Positions 35,130 through 43,993 of a DNA stretch of 54,502 nucleotides are shown one piece after another. The DNA lies in contig NZ_VLLN01000026.1 of assembly GCF_007830735.1 (NCBI RefSeq), positions 1 through 54,502 of the forward strand, read 5' to 3'. The notes beneath the pieces were generated by a model, which saw only the letters and a list, made by a program, of their open reading frames with translations, had not been told where the DNA came from and searched no databases. The position numbers were made by a program, and so were the translations under genes. Source of the DNA: Geobacter argillaceus. GTDB taxonomy: Bacteria; Desulfobacterota; Desulfuromonadia; Geobacterales; DSM-12255. Positions within the stretch are counted from its first letter, which is position 1. Every line of letters begins with the position of its first letter.

Positions 35130-35443
35130 CCAAACCGGACAAGACCAAGGAGGAGCTGGCCCTCAACATCGACGAGGCGGAGTGGCAGTGGGTCAGGCCC
35201 CACCTGGAACGGGGAACCCTGATTCTCGTCGCACCCGGCCTGGAGCTGGCCGAGGCCGGCTACCGGATCGCCGAGGACAACACGCCCATGGTGACCCAGT
35301 GGATACAGAACGGCAAGCTGGGAAAGCCGACGCCGGCGCAGGTCGAGGCATGGAACACGACGCCGTCCCGACGCTTCCAGATGCTGATCGTCTCCCCCTA
35401 CATCCTGCTCAAGGAAGCGACCGGCAAACTGTATTCGGCGTAA
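35126..35443 (+). CDS. DUF2288-like protein
   Basis: A 105-residue soluble protein of the DUF2288 type (EEAEWQWVRPHLERGTLILVAPGLELAEAGYRIAEDN, QWIQNGKLGKPT). It overlaps selB by ATGA, so it is translationally coupled. The function is unknown; the fixed link to selB suggests, but does not show, a role in selenoprotein synthesis or a shared operon only. Confidence 0.75.
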
Positions 35444-35445
35444 GC

Positions 35446-35564
35446 GGTTGCTGAAAAACAGCCATCTCGCCGCCGTCCTCGCAAGCTACCTTGTGCGGCG
35501 TAGCTTGGCTCAAGCCTCCGCGGAGCTTGCTGCGGGTGCGACGATCTGACTATTTTGAGCAACC
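35446..35564. repeat. MITE-like element with near-perfect terminal inverted repeats
   Basis: GGTTGCTGAAAAA (35446-35458) reappears inverted as TATTTTGAGCAACC (35551-35564). The interior (about 90 bp) is GC-rich, with partial internal inverted repeats around TAGCTTG and no reading frame. The size, ends and lack of coding are those of a MITE or REP-type repeat. No second copy was found in this window. Confidence 0.55.
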
Positions 35565-35663
35565 TGTATTTTCCCAGATTCTGTTAAACCGTTTTATGCT
35601 CTATGTCTGAGTTCTTCATTGTCTCGAACATTGTATGTATAACCGTTTCCAAAGGAGGCAACC

Positions 35664-36392
35664 ATGGAAAGATCCGGCGAAGAGACCCCCTTATCCTGCA
35701 GCAAGTGCAGCGCGGTCTGGCAGAAGAACGGCACCACCAACTGCTGGAGCGGCGACCCGGCCACTGCCCCGCCGCGTCCCGGCTACTGTCCCGCCAACAG
35801 CGGCAGCGAGATCATCGATGCCTCCCTGGCCACTTACACCGGTGACAGCGAAGATGCCCGACTGGCCCTGATGGCGGCAAAGGTCGAGGGGCTCTGCTAC
35901 CAGAAGACGCCGGGAAGCAGCACGGTAACGGCCCGCTGGACGCGGGTGGAGGATACCGTGGCCCTGGCAAAGCTAATGGGGTGGAAAAAGATCGGTATTG
36001 CCACCTGCATCGGCCTCCTGGCCGAGACCGACCAGCTTATGGCCATCCTTACCGGCCAGGGGCTGGAGCCGCTGTCGGTCTGCTGCAAGGCGGGGAGCGT
36101 CGACAAACTGCGGCTGGGGCTCTCCGAGGAGGACAAGGTCCGGCCCGGTACATTCGAGCCGGCCTGCAACCCCATCGCCCAGGCCGAGCTCTGCAACCGG
36201 GCCGGGACCGACATGAACATTATCGTCGGCCTCTGTGTCGGGCACGACATGCTATTCACCAAGCACTCGCAGGCACCGGTCACGACCCTGATCTGCAAGG
36301 ACCGGGTCACCGGCCACAACCCGGTAGCTGCGCTCTACGGGCAGAATTTCTATTATAAGAGGCTACAGAAGGTGCCGTTGGAAGTAGAATAG
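35664..36392 (+). CDS. DUF1847 putative metal-binding protein
   Basis: A 242-residue Cys-rich protein of the DUF1847 family. It has CSKCSAVWQK at the N-terminus, GYCPA, GLCYQK, ATCIGLL, SVCCKAG, ACNPIAQAELCN and GLCVGHDMLF. The Cys-rich pattern suggests bound Zn or an Fe-S cluster. It is common in anaerobes and its role is unknown. AAAGGAGG precedes the ATG. Confidence 0.85.
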   Translation: MERSGEETPLSCSKCSAVWQKNGTTNCWSGDPATAPPRPGYCPANSGSEIIDASLATYTGDSEDARLALMAAKVEGLCYQKTPGSSTVTARWTRVEDTVALAKLMGWKKIGIATCIGLLAETDQLMAILTGQGLEPLSVCCKAGSVDKLRLGLSEEDKVRPGTFEPACNPIAQAELCNRAGTDMNIIVGLCVGHDMLFTKHSQAPVTTLICKDRVTGHNPVAALYGQNFYYKRLQKVPLEVE

Positions 36393-36570
36393 CGGACTGA
36401 GGGGGAGGGCGCTTCCGTTCTTTCTCCATCGACGAGATAACGGAGCGGGAGTACAAACCGGACATCACCTGACTGCGGTTGATCAAGCGGGAAGATGGGG
36501 TGGGGCGTCATGGGGAACGGACGATGAGCTTGAACCTCCACTATTTTTCAGCTTGAAGATTTTGATAGCG

Positions 36571-36600
36571 GGTATTACTATTTAATATAAAGGTAATACC
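36571..36600. promoter_or_regulatory. Palindromic operator before vapBC
   Basis: GGTATTAC (36571-36578) and its exact inverse GTAATACC (36593-36600) flank an AT-rich TATTTAATATAAA core that contains a likely -10 box. The 8-bp arms 22 bp apart centre to centre and the place 14 nt upstream of the antitoxin ATG fit autoregulation by the VapB-VapC complex. The rest of the 36393-36613 gap holds no gene. Confidence 0.6.
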
Positions 36601-36613
36601 TTGGGGGCGTGCC

Positions 36614-36853
36614 ATGGAAAAGGCATCAAAAGTAACCGTAAAGGGTCAGGTTCTCATTCCCGGCGGAATCAGGAAACGGCACCATATCGAGCCCGGCACC
36701 GAGGTGCGCTTTGTGGAATACGGCGATGTCGTATGTATTGTGCCGGTTGTGAAGGAGCCGGTCGATGACGCATACGGTTTCTTGCGTGATGGCGGACCAT
36801 CAGCAGCGGAAGAACTTTTGAAGGAACGGCGCATTGATTTCCGGAATGAGTAG
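36614..36853 (+). CDS. vapB: AbrB/MazE-type antitoxin VapB
   Basis: A 79-residue antitoxin. The N-terminal swapped-hairpin DNA-binding domain is clear (ASKVTVKGQVLIPGGIRKRHHIEPGTEVRF), and the C-terminal part (FLRDGGPSAAEELLKERRI) should bind and block the toxin. A palindromic operator lies just upstream. Its last codons overlap the toxin start. Confidence 0.9.
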   Translation: MEKASKVTVKGQVLIPGGIRKRHHIEPGTEVRFVEYGDVVCIVPVVKEPVDDAYGFLRDGGPSAAEELLKERRIDFRNE

Positions 36854-37244
36854 TCTGTTATTCGACAGCTTTGCAATGCTCCGTTTCTTTTACCAGGAGC
36901 CCGGAGCCGAAAGGGTTCGAGAACTGCTCAAAGAGGCCACGAAAGCTAATGTGCCTCGTCTGATTTCTGCTATCAATGTCGGTGAGCTCATCTACATCGT
37001 TCAGCGCAGATCTGGTGAGCAGGCCAAGCTCCAGATGATAGTAAAACTCCATAGCCTCGGTTTAACTACCCTCCCGTGCCCCAATGAGCTTATCTTTCGC
37101 GCCGCAGAACTGAAAGCACGCTTTGCCATGTCATACGCCGACACCTTTGCCGTTGTCTCGGCTATAGAACATGGGGCGTCACTTGTTACCGGAGATCCGG
37201 AGTTTCGGCAGGTGGCGCATCTGGTAAAGATTCTCTGGGTTTGA
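36846..37244 (+). CDS. vapC: PIN-domain toxin VapC
   Basis: A 132-residue PIN-fold ribonuclease toxin. I chose the ATG at 36846 (MSSLLFDS), which overlaps vapB by 8 nt. The acidic metal-binding residues are in LLFDSFAML, INVGELIY and YADTFAVVSAIEHGASLVTGDPEF. VapC toxins commonly cut tRNA or rRNA. All catalytic residues are present, so the pair is likely active. Confidence 0.9.
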   Translation: MSSLLFDSFAMLRFFYQEPGAERVRELLKEATKANVPRLISAINVGELIYIVQRRSGEQAKLQMIVKLHSLGLTTLPCPNELIFRAAELKARFAMSYADTFAVVSAIEHGASLVTGDPEFRQVAHLVKILWV

Positions 37245-37305
37245 TTTACAAAATCACCAGGCAGATGGTGCGCTTCATTGGCCGAATCCTCCTCGGGATG
37301 CGCAT

Positions 37306-37872
37306 TTATCGGCCTTCCGTTGACGGCGTAGGCGCGCTCAGCGGGTAACTCCGCACCACGGTGTGGATCGCCCCCTTGCCGGTGAGGGTGCTCTCGTAGA
37401 GGTGGAAGGAGGGCACCTCGAAAGGGGCGCAGGCAAAGGCCTGGTGTCGCTTCTCTAACTCGGCGACAACATGAGGGGGAGTCTCCCGGAGGCGGGCGAT
37501 GGTGATGTGGGGAGAGAACGGGCGGTGCTCGGGGGCGAGGCCGGCCGTCTGGACCGCATCTTCCACCTGACCCTGCAGGTCGGCCAGAGACTCTCCGGCA
37601 TCAGCACCGACCCAGAGGACATGCGGAGACTTGCGGGGAGGGAAGTGCCCCACCAGTTGAACGGCCAGGGGGAACTGCCCCCCCCTGACGGCGCCCAGGG
37701 CCTGCCTGATGGCCTCAAAGGTCGCGTCATCCACCTCACCGATGAAGCGAAGCGTCAGGTGGAGCTGCTCAACCGGCACCCAGCGGGCACCCTGGATCTC
37801 TTCCCGCCTGAGTTTTGCCAGCTCCCGCTTCACCTCGTCCGGCAGATCGATCGCCACAAAGAGCCTGTGCAT
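37306..37872 (-). CDS. thpR: RNA 2',3'-cyclic phosphodiesterase
   Basis: A 188-residue 2H-phosphoesterase of the LigT/ThpR type. The two HxTx motifs are HLTLRF (about 42) and HITIAR (about 122). It opens 2',3'-cyclic phosphate ends in RNA. Start MHRLFVAIDLPDEVKREL is the usual family start. It ends 61 nt from the vapC stop on the opposite strand and follows the capA-like gene by 12 nt on its own strand, so the two probably share a transcript. Confidence 0.93.
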   Translation of the reverse strand: MHRLFVAIDLPDEVKRELAKLRREEIQGARWVPVEQLHLTLRFIGEVDDATFEAIRQALGAVRGGQFPLAVQLVGHFPPRKSPHVLWVGADAGESLADLQGQVEDAVQTAGLAPEHRPFSPHITIARLRETPPHVVAELEKRHQAFACAPFEVPSFHLYESTLTGKGAIHTVVRSYPLSAPTPSTEGR

Positions 37873-37884
37873 CGCCCACCACCG

Positions 37885-38922
37885 TTACTGTTTGGCCATC
37901 TGTTCACCGCTGCCACTAATCACGTAGCGGCCGGCAACGTTTGCGATGACAATCCCCATCCCGTCGGAAAGCCGGTTCAAGCGGGCAATCACCTCGTCCC
38001 CCCGCCTCCCGGTCAATATCCTGGGCTGATAACCGACCTCCCGGTTCAGGACATTGAGCGGGATCAGTTCCACCTCCTTGACCCCATTGTCCAGCACGAT
38101 CCGGGCGATGACGCTCCGGTCCGCGCGGCTGCTCCGGCTGGCAAAGGCGAAATTGCCCAGACTATAGAAGATCACCCCGTTGCCGTAACGCTCGATCCCT
38201 TGGAGCACGTGGGGGTGGTGGCCGATGACCAGATCGGCGCCGGCATCGATTGCCCGCCTTGCGGCCGTCACCTGGTACGGTTTGGGCCTGGTCTCCAGTT
38301 CCCCGCCCCAATGAAATGATACCACCACATAGTCGGCCCGGCTCTTGGCCCGGACGATATCTTCCGCGAAAAACTGCGCCCATCCCGGCGCCGTTCCCGG
38401 CCGGTCAGAGCCGGCAAAGAACTCGGTCGGCCGGATGAGGGAGTAGGCGAGGACCGCCACCCGCCGGCCGTTTACCGTCTGTACGGCTTCTCTGCGGGCA
38501 GCTGCCAGGTTGGTCCCGGCACCGGCGTACCCTAGTCCCTGGTGTTCCAGGTGGGCAATGGTTTCAAACAGGGCCTGGTGCCCGAAGTCGAGGATATGGT
38601 TGTTGGCCAGGGTGATGGTAGTGAAGCCGGCTCGCTGCAGAGCCGGGACAACCGCCGGGTCGGACCGGAAGCGGAACCGTTTATCCCTGAACTCCGTGCC
38701 GGTGCGGGCGGCAGGCGCCTCCAGATTGCCGATGGTGATGTTTCCCCGGCGCAGGAGCGGGGCGGTGGCGGCAAAAGGGTGGTCGTAACCGGTCCGGGCA
38801 AGCGTGGCAGTAGCACGGCCGGCCAGCATGATGTCGCCCACGGCGTTGATGACGATCTCCTGCCCGGCGGCAACCGGGGCAAACGATAAGAGAAGCAGGG
38901 TGCAGGCGATGAACTGGTGCAC
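37885..38922 (-). CDS. CapA/PgsA-family exported metallophosphoesterase-like protein
   Basis: A 345-residue protein with a signal peptide (MHQFIACTLLLLSFAPVAAG) and a CapA domain with its motifs NAVGDIMLAGR, GNITIGNLEAP, TLANNHILDFG, VVSFHWGGE and VIGHHPHVLQG. CapA members take part in poly-gamma-glutamate capsule synthesis in Gram-positives. In Geobacter relatives the substrate is unknown and no other cap/pgs genes are nearby, so a capsule role is only a guess. Confidence 0.9.
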   Translation of the reverse strand: MHQFIACTLLLLSFAPVAAGQEIVINAVGDIMLAGRATATLARTGYDHPFAATAPLLRRGNITIGNLEAPAARTGTEFRDKRFRFRSDPAVVPALQRAGFTTITLANNHILDFGHQALFETIAHLEHQGLGYAGAGTNLAAARREAVQTVNGRRVAVLAYSLIRPTEFFAGSDRPGTAPGWAQFFAEDIVRAKSRADYVVVSFHWGGELETRPKPYQVTAARRAIDAGADLVIGHHPHVLQGIERYGNGVIFYSLGNFAFASRSSRADRSVIARIVLDNGVKEVELIPLNVLNREVGYQPRILTGRRGDEVIARLNRLSDGMGIVIANVAGRYVISGSGEQMAKQ

Positions 38923-38982
38923 AACCCCTCCGAAACAGGGAGCAAGTTATTGACTAACCACTGGGCAAGTGCTACAAGATAG

Positions 38983-40284
<1,302 letters not shown>

Positions 40285-40329
40285 TCCCATACGACTTAAG
40301 ATTTTACATAAAGTGAGCAAGCCTGAACT

Positions 40330-40427
40330 GCAATTCAACGCAGAAGGACACGGATTGGATGGATTTACACGGATGTTACAAATCTATTTTTGTCATGCTT
40401 TATCCGCGTTGATCCGTGTTGAATTGC
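40330..40427. repeat. Intergenic inverted repeat downstream of serS
   Basis: GCAATTCAAC (40330-40339) pairs exactly with GTTGAATTGC (40418-40427). Flanking ACACGGAT/ATCCGTG parts also pair, giving a long imperfect hairpin of AT-rich type. It could be a transcription end or an intergenic repeat family; no other copy is in the window. The rest of the 291-nt gap up to the first tRNA has no gene. Confidence 0.5.
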
Positions 40428-40575
40428 CTTTGGTTTTGGTTCCGGCTACGCCAGCTTAGGGTTCCCCGGCAGATTCATTTTTTTGGTATTGCAAATACAG
40501 GGCGGAAATGCTACACATTGCTTTCGCTTCCCCTAGATAGGGCTCTGCAAGGGTACGGAAGAGGCGGCAACACAC

Positions 40576-40661
40576 GGAGGAGTGGCCGAGTGGTTGAAGG
40601 CGGCGGTCTTGAAAACCGTTGAACGAAAGTTCCGTGGGTTCGAATCCTACCTCCTCCGCCA
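40576..40661 (+). tRNA. tRNA-Ser (anticodon UGA)
   Basis: Cloverleaf with acceptor GGAGGAG/CTCCTCC, D arm TGGCCGAGTGGTTGAAGGC, anticodon loop CTTGAAA (UGA), long class II variable arm (TTGAACGAAAGTTCCG), T arm GGGTTCGAATCC and encoded CCA end. It reads UCA and related UCN codons. Confidence 0.97.
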
Positions 40662-40673
40662 ATTAATATTTTA

Positions 40674-40718
40674 GTTCGATGTTCGAGGTTATAAGCCTGT
40701 TAACGTCGAACATCGAAC
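40674..40718. repeat. 13-bp perfect inverted repeat between the tRNA-Ser genes
   Basis: GTTCGATGTTCGA (40674-40686) and its exact inverse (40706-40718) flank a 19-nt spacer. Without a T-run it is probably a processing or terminator-like stem in the tRNA transcript. Confidence 0.55.
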
Positions 40719-40727
40719 AGTTTCTGA

Positions 40728-40820
40728 GGAGAGATGGCCGAGTAGGCCGAAGGCGCTCGCCTGCTAAGCGAGTATACTGGGAAACCGGTATCGAGGGTTC
40801 GAATCCCTCTCTCTCCGCCA
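40728..40820 (+). tRNA. tRNA-Ser (anticodon GCU)
   Basis: Acceptor GGAGAGA/TCTCTCC, anticodon stem CTCGC/GCGAG with loop CTGCTAA (GCU), long variable arm (TATACTGGGAAACCGGTATC), T arm GGGTTCGAATCCC and encoded CCA. It reads AGC/AGU. Confidence 0.97.
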
Positions 40821-40832
40821 CCTTATCGCATA

Positions 40833-40855
40833 GACACCGCCCACTGGGCGGTGTC
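40833..40855 (+). terminator. 10-bp perfect hairpin after the second tRNA-Ser
   Basis: GACACCGCCC (40833-40842) and GGGCGGTGTC (40846-40855) with 3-nt loop. There is no clean T-run, so it may act as terminator or as separator before the SRP RNA. Confidence 0.5.
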
Positions 40856-40861
40856 GGTCGT

Positions 40862-40992
40862 TTGCGGGCAGAGCTGATAGCTGGGTCCCGCGCAACGGAA
40901 GGTTATGAACCCCGTCAGGTCCGGAAGGAAGCAGCGGCAGTAATCGACTCCGTGTGCCGCGGGGGTGCCCAGCTATCAATTGTGCCCGCAAG
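40862..40992 (+). ncRNA. ffs: Signal recognition particle RNA (4.5S-type)
   Basis: The conserved SRP domain IV is unmistakable: GGTTATGAACCCC, CAGGTCCGGAAGGAAGCAGC and GCCGCGGGGGTGCC. It is closed by a long stem (TTGCGGGCA... with ...TGCCCGCAA), giving a rod of about 130 nt. It binds Ffh to target nascent membrane proteins. It sits 60 nt before dnaX, as in many Geobacter relatives. Ends are estimated from the stem. Confidence 0.93.
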
Positions 40993-41052
40993 CACGTTCC
41001 CCTGATTTCTCCCCACGGTAACCCACGGCTGATGTTGCGAGGTTGATCCCCC

Positions 41053-42786
41053 TTGTCCTACCTGGTTCTTGCGAGAAAATGGCGTCCCCAGACCTTTGAC
41101 GACCTGGTTGGCCAGGAGCATATCACCCGTACCCTGGCCAATGCCATCGAGACCGGTCGGATCGCCCATGCCTTCCTTTTCACCGGTGCCCGGGGGGTGG
41201 GCAAGACCAGTTCGGCCCGCATCTTCGCCAAGGCGCTGAACTGCGAGATGGGGCCGACCCCGCGGCCGTGCAACGTCTGTCCCTCCTGTACCGAGATCAC
41301 GGCCGGCAACTCGGTGGACGTGTTCGAGATCGACGGTGCCTCCAATACCGGCGTCGACGACATCCGGGAACTGCGCGAAAACGTCAAGTACCTCCCGTCC
41401 CGCTCCCGCTACAAGATCTTCATCATCGACGAAGTACACATGCTCTCCACCAGCGCCTTCAACGCCCTGTTGAAGACCCTGGAGGAACCGCCGGCCCATA
41501 TCAAGTTCATCTTCGCCACCACCGAACCCCACAAACTGCCGATCACCATCCTTTCCCGGTGCCAGCGTTTCGACTTCAAGCGGATCCCGCTGGCCACCAT
41601 CGTTGACCGCCTGCGCCACATCGTCGACCGGGAGGGGATCGCCGTCTCCGACGAGGCCCTTACCGTGGTGGCCCGCAAGGGGGATGGGAGCATGCGCGAC
41701 TCCCTCTCCACGCTGGATCAGGTCCTGGCCTTCTGCGGCAGCGAGGTGAGGGACGAAGACGTGGTAACGCTCCTGGGGGTGGTGGATCAGCGCCTCCTGG
41801 CCGATCTGGCCCGCGCCGTTCTCACCGGCGACACCCGCGGGGCACTGGAGGTGGTGCGCCAGGTGGACGAGTTCGGCTACAATTTCCGCCAGTTCTGCCA
41901 GGAACTGATCGGCCTGTTCCGCTCCCTTCTCATCCTCAAGGTGGTGGAGGGGGGCATTGATCTGCTCGACCTGGCGGAAAGCGAGCTGGCAACCCAGCGG
42001 GAGATATGCGCCCTGAGCGATGCGAACCGGCTGCAGCGCTGTCTCGCCATTCTGATGAAGGCCGAGACCGAGTGTGCCCATTCCGCCATGCCGCGGCTGG
42101 TTCTGGAGATGGCCCTGGTTAAGATGGCCACCCTCGGCGCCGTGGTCCCGGCCAGGGAGATCCTGGCCCGACTGGACCGCCTGGAGGCACGCCTCGGCAG
42201 CGGCACTACCGCATCATCCCGGCCGTCCCCCCCGGCCGCGACCCCTTCGCGGCAGTCGCCACCGCCGGTGCACCAGCGGCAGCAGCCGGCTGCTCCCCAG
42301 CAGAGGCGGGAGCAGGAACCGGCCCCGCGTCCTGCGGAACCGGCAACTGTAGCTCCGCCCGAACCGGAGCGGCCGCGGGAAACTCCGGTTGGCGGAGACT
42401 GGGCCGGCTTTGTCGCCTTTGTCAAGAGGACCAGGCCGCTCCTGGCCACCAAGCTGGAAAAGGGGAGCCCGCTGCAACTGGATGAAGGGGGGCTGCAGAT
42501 CGGTTTCCCACGCGGCTCGCTGGAACTCAGCATGCTCAAGGAAAAGGACTACCATACACAGCTCCAGGAGCTCGCCGTCAGCTTCTTCAAGCGGCCGACC
42601 GTTGTGAAGATCGTCCCCATCTCCACCGAAGACCGGCATCTCCCCATCTCCCTGGCTGAAAAAAAAAGCCTTGACCAGGCCGCCCGGGTGACGACCCTGA
42701 AGGAGACGGCCCTGCGCCACCCCATGGTGGCTGCGGCCCTGGAGATCTTCGGCGGCACGCTGGATGAGTGCCGGGAGCCTGAATAA
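41053..42786 (+). CDS. dnaX: DNA polymerase III subunit gamma/tau
   Basis: A 577-residue clamp-loader ATPase. The TTG at 41053 begins the family start (MSYLVLARKWRPQTFDDLVGQEH). It has Walker A GARGVGKTSSARIFAK, the Zn-binding Cys set (CEMGPTPRPCNVCPSC), Walker B FIIDEVHML, SRCQRF sensor text, a Pro/Gln-rich linker at about 390-440 and a tau C-terminal domain. A run of nine A then G at 42659-42668 (codons 536-539: GAA AAA AAA AGC) is a slippery site. In the -1 frame it reads AAG CCT TGA, stopping at once, so a shorter product of about 540 residues could be made. ybaB and recR follow. Confidence 0.95.
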   Translation: MSYLVLARKWRPQTFDDLVGQEHITRTLANAIETGRIAHAFLFTGARGVGKTSSARIFAKALNCEMGPTPRPCNVCPSCTEITAGNSVDVFEIDGASNTGVDDIRELRENVKYLPSRSRYKIFIIDEVHMLSTSAFNALLKTLEEPPAHIKFIFATTEPHKLPITILSRCQRFDFKRIPLATIVDRLRHIVDREGIAVSDEALTVVARKGDGSMRDSLSTLDQVLAFCGSEVRDEDVVTLLGVVDQRLLADLARAVLTGDTRGALEVVRQVDEFGYNFRQFCQELIGLFRSLLILKVVEGGIDLLDLAESELATQREICALSDANRLQRCLAILMKAETECAHSAMPRLVLEMALVKMATLGAVVPAREILARLDRLEARLGSGTTASSRPSPPAATPSRQSPPPVHQRQQPAAPQQRREQEPAPRPAEPATVAPPEPERPRETPVGGDWAGFVAFVKRTRPLLATKLEKGSPLQLDEGGLQIGFPRGSLELSMLKEKDYHTQLQELAVSFFKRPTVVKIVPISTEDRHLPISLAEKKSLDQAARVTTLKETALRHPMVAAALEIFGGTLDECREPE

Positions 42787-42819
42787 TTACGAAGCAGCAC
42801 ATAAAAGGAGGAAGTCAGT

Positions 42820-43134
42820 ATGTCCAAAGGCTTGGCCAATATCATGAAACAGGCCCAGATGATGCAGCAGCGGATGGCAAAGATCCAGGAGGAGGCATCG
42901 CTCAAGACTGCCGAGGCCAGCGCCGGTGGCGGGGTTGTAACCGCCCTGGTCAACGGCAAGAACCAGGTGGTTTCTCTTACCATAAAGAAGGAAGCGGTGG
43001 ATCCGGAGGATGTGGAGATGCTTCAGGATCTCGTCGTTGCCGCTGTCAACGAGGCCCTTACCAAGGTCCAGGCGGAGATCGGCCAGGAAATGAGCAAGGC
43101 TACCGGCGGACTCAGCATTCCGGGCCTGTTCTGA
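42820..43134 (+). CDS. ybaB: YbaB/EbfC nucleoid-associated protein
   Basis: A 104-residue DNA-binding protein: KGLANIMKQAQMMQQRMAKIQEE, then SAGGGVVTALVNGKNQVVSLTIKKEAVDPEDVEMLQDLVVAAVNEAL, the standard YbaB core. It forms small dimers coating DNA. AAAGGAGG precedes the ATG, 33 nt after dnaX, in the widespread dnaX-ybaB-recR order. A terminator follows before recR. Confidence 0.96.
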   Translation: MSKGLANIMKQAQMMQQRMAKIQEEASLKTAEASAGGGVVTALVNGKNQVVSLTIKKEAVDPEDVEMLQDLVVAAVNEALTKVQAEIGQEMSKATGGLSIPGLF

Positions 43135-43164
43135 GCCGCGCAAGCACTGCCAACCGTCGTTACG

Positions 43165-43216
43165 AAGCACCCTTGCGGCCCCTCTTTTTACGGCCCGGGG
43201 GTGCTTTATTTTTTTA
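43165..43216 (+). terminator. Terminator between ybaB and recR
   Basis: AAGCACCC (43165-43172) pairs with GGGTGCTT (43199-43206), with extra GC pairing inside, then TATTTTTTT. It should separate recR from the dnaX-ybaB transcript. Confidence 0.7.
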
Positions 43217-43345
43217 GGCAGGCTAAACATTTTTCTTGTAAACTGTCAAATAAAACATGCAACTTCCTATAAATAATGATTTTTATTGTGGTTAAATTTC
43301 AATGCCACTAATTTACTAAAAATATGTTTTATCGGTATGAAATAT

Positions 43346-43939
43346 ATGCTACAAAAAGCTTTGTCTCTGGGGAGACTGGTCGGTGAATTGAAAAAATTGC
43401 CGGGGGTCGGCGAAAAAACTGCACTGCGACTCGCCCTGCATCTCCTGAAAGCCCCCGAAAATCTTGCGGCTTTGGCAGACAGCCTGCTGGAGGTGAGCCG
43501 GAAGGTCCGGTTCTGCTCCACCTGCTTCATGATCACCGAGGATGATCCGTGCGCCGTCTGCCGCGAAGAGCGGGAAAGCGCCATTATCTGTGTGGTGGAG
43601 GAGCCGCAGGACGTCCTGGCAATCGAGCGGAGCAGTGCCTTCAAAGGCCGCTACCACGTCCTGCATGGCGCCCTCTCTCCTTTGGCAGGCATCACCCCCG
43701 GCGATCTCCGGATTGCCGAACTGATGCAGCGCCTGGAGCGTGAGGGTATCCGGGAAGTCGTCATTGCCACCAATTTTTCCGTAGAAGGGGAAGCAACCGC
43801 GCTCTACCTGACCAGGCTCATCAAGGAACGGGGGGTGCGGGTAACCAGGCTTGCCCACGGCATCCCCACCGGCGGCGACCTGGAATTCGTGGATGCCGCC
43901 ACCATGTTCCACGCCCTTGAACGTCGTTCAGAGATGTAG
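43346..43939 (+). CDS. recR: Recombination protein RecR
   Basis: A 197-residue protein (E. coli RecR 201) that with RecF/RecO loads RecA at gaps. It has a helix-hairpin-helix (LPGVGEKTALRLALHLL), a Cys4 zinc finger (CSTCFMITEDDPCAVC) and a TOPRIM domain (ICVVEEPQDVLAIE). The start is uncertain: ATG 43346 gives the usual MLQKALSLGRLVGELKK; ATG 43337 is also open. No strong SD is seen, and upstream DNA is AT-rich compared with the surroundings. Confidence 0.95.
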   Translation: MLQKALSLGRLVGELKKLPGVGEKTALRLALHLLKAPENLAALADSLLEVSRKVRFCSTCFMITEDDPCAVCREERESAIICVVEEPQDVLAIERSSAFKGRYHVLHGALSPLAGITPGDLRIAELMQRLEREGIREVVIATNFSVEGEATALYLTRLIKERGVRVTRLAHGIPTGGDLEFVDAATMFHALERRSEM

Positions 43940-43993
43940 CCACCGGCCAGTTATTCCGGTTTCGGTAACACACATAGACAGGAGGAGTTTCGT

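Noticed and set aside
36415-36530. EITEREYKPDIT-like text resembling a type I methylase remnant
   Set aside because: Too short and the resemblance is vague; not reported as a feature.
40416-40622. Frame across the first tRNA-Ser
   Set aside because: It overlaps a clear tRNA and has no protein character.
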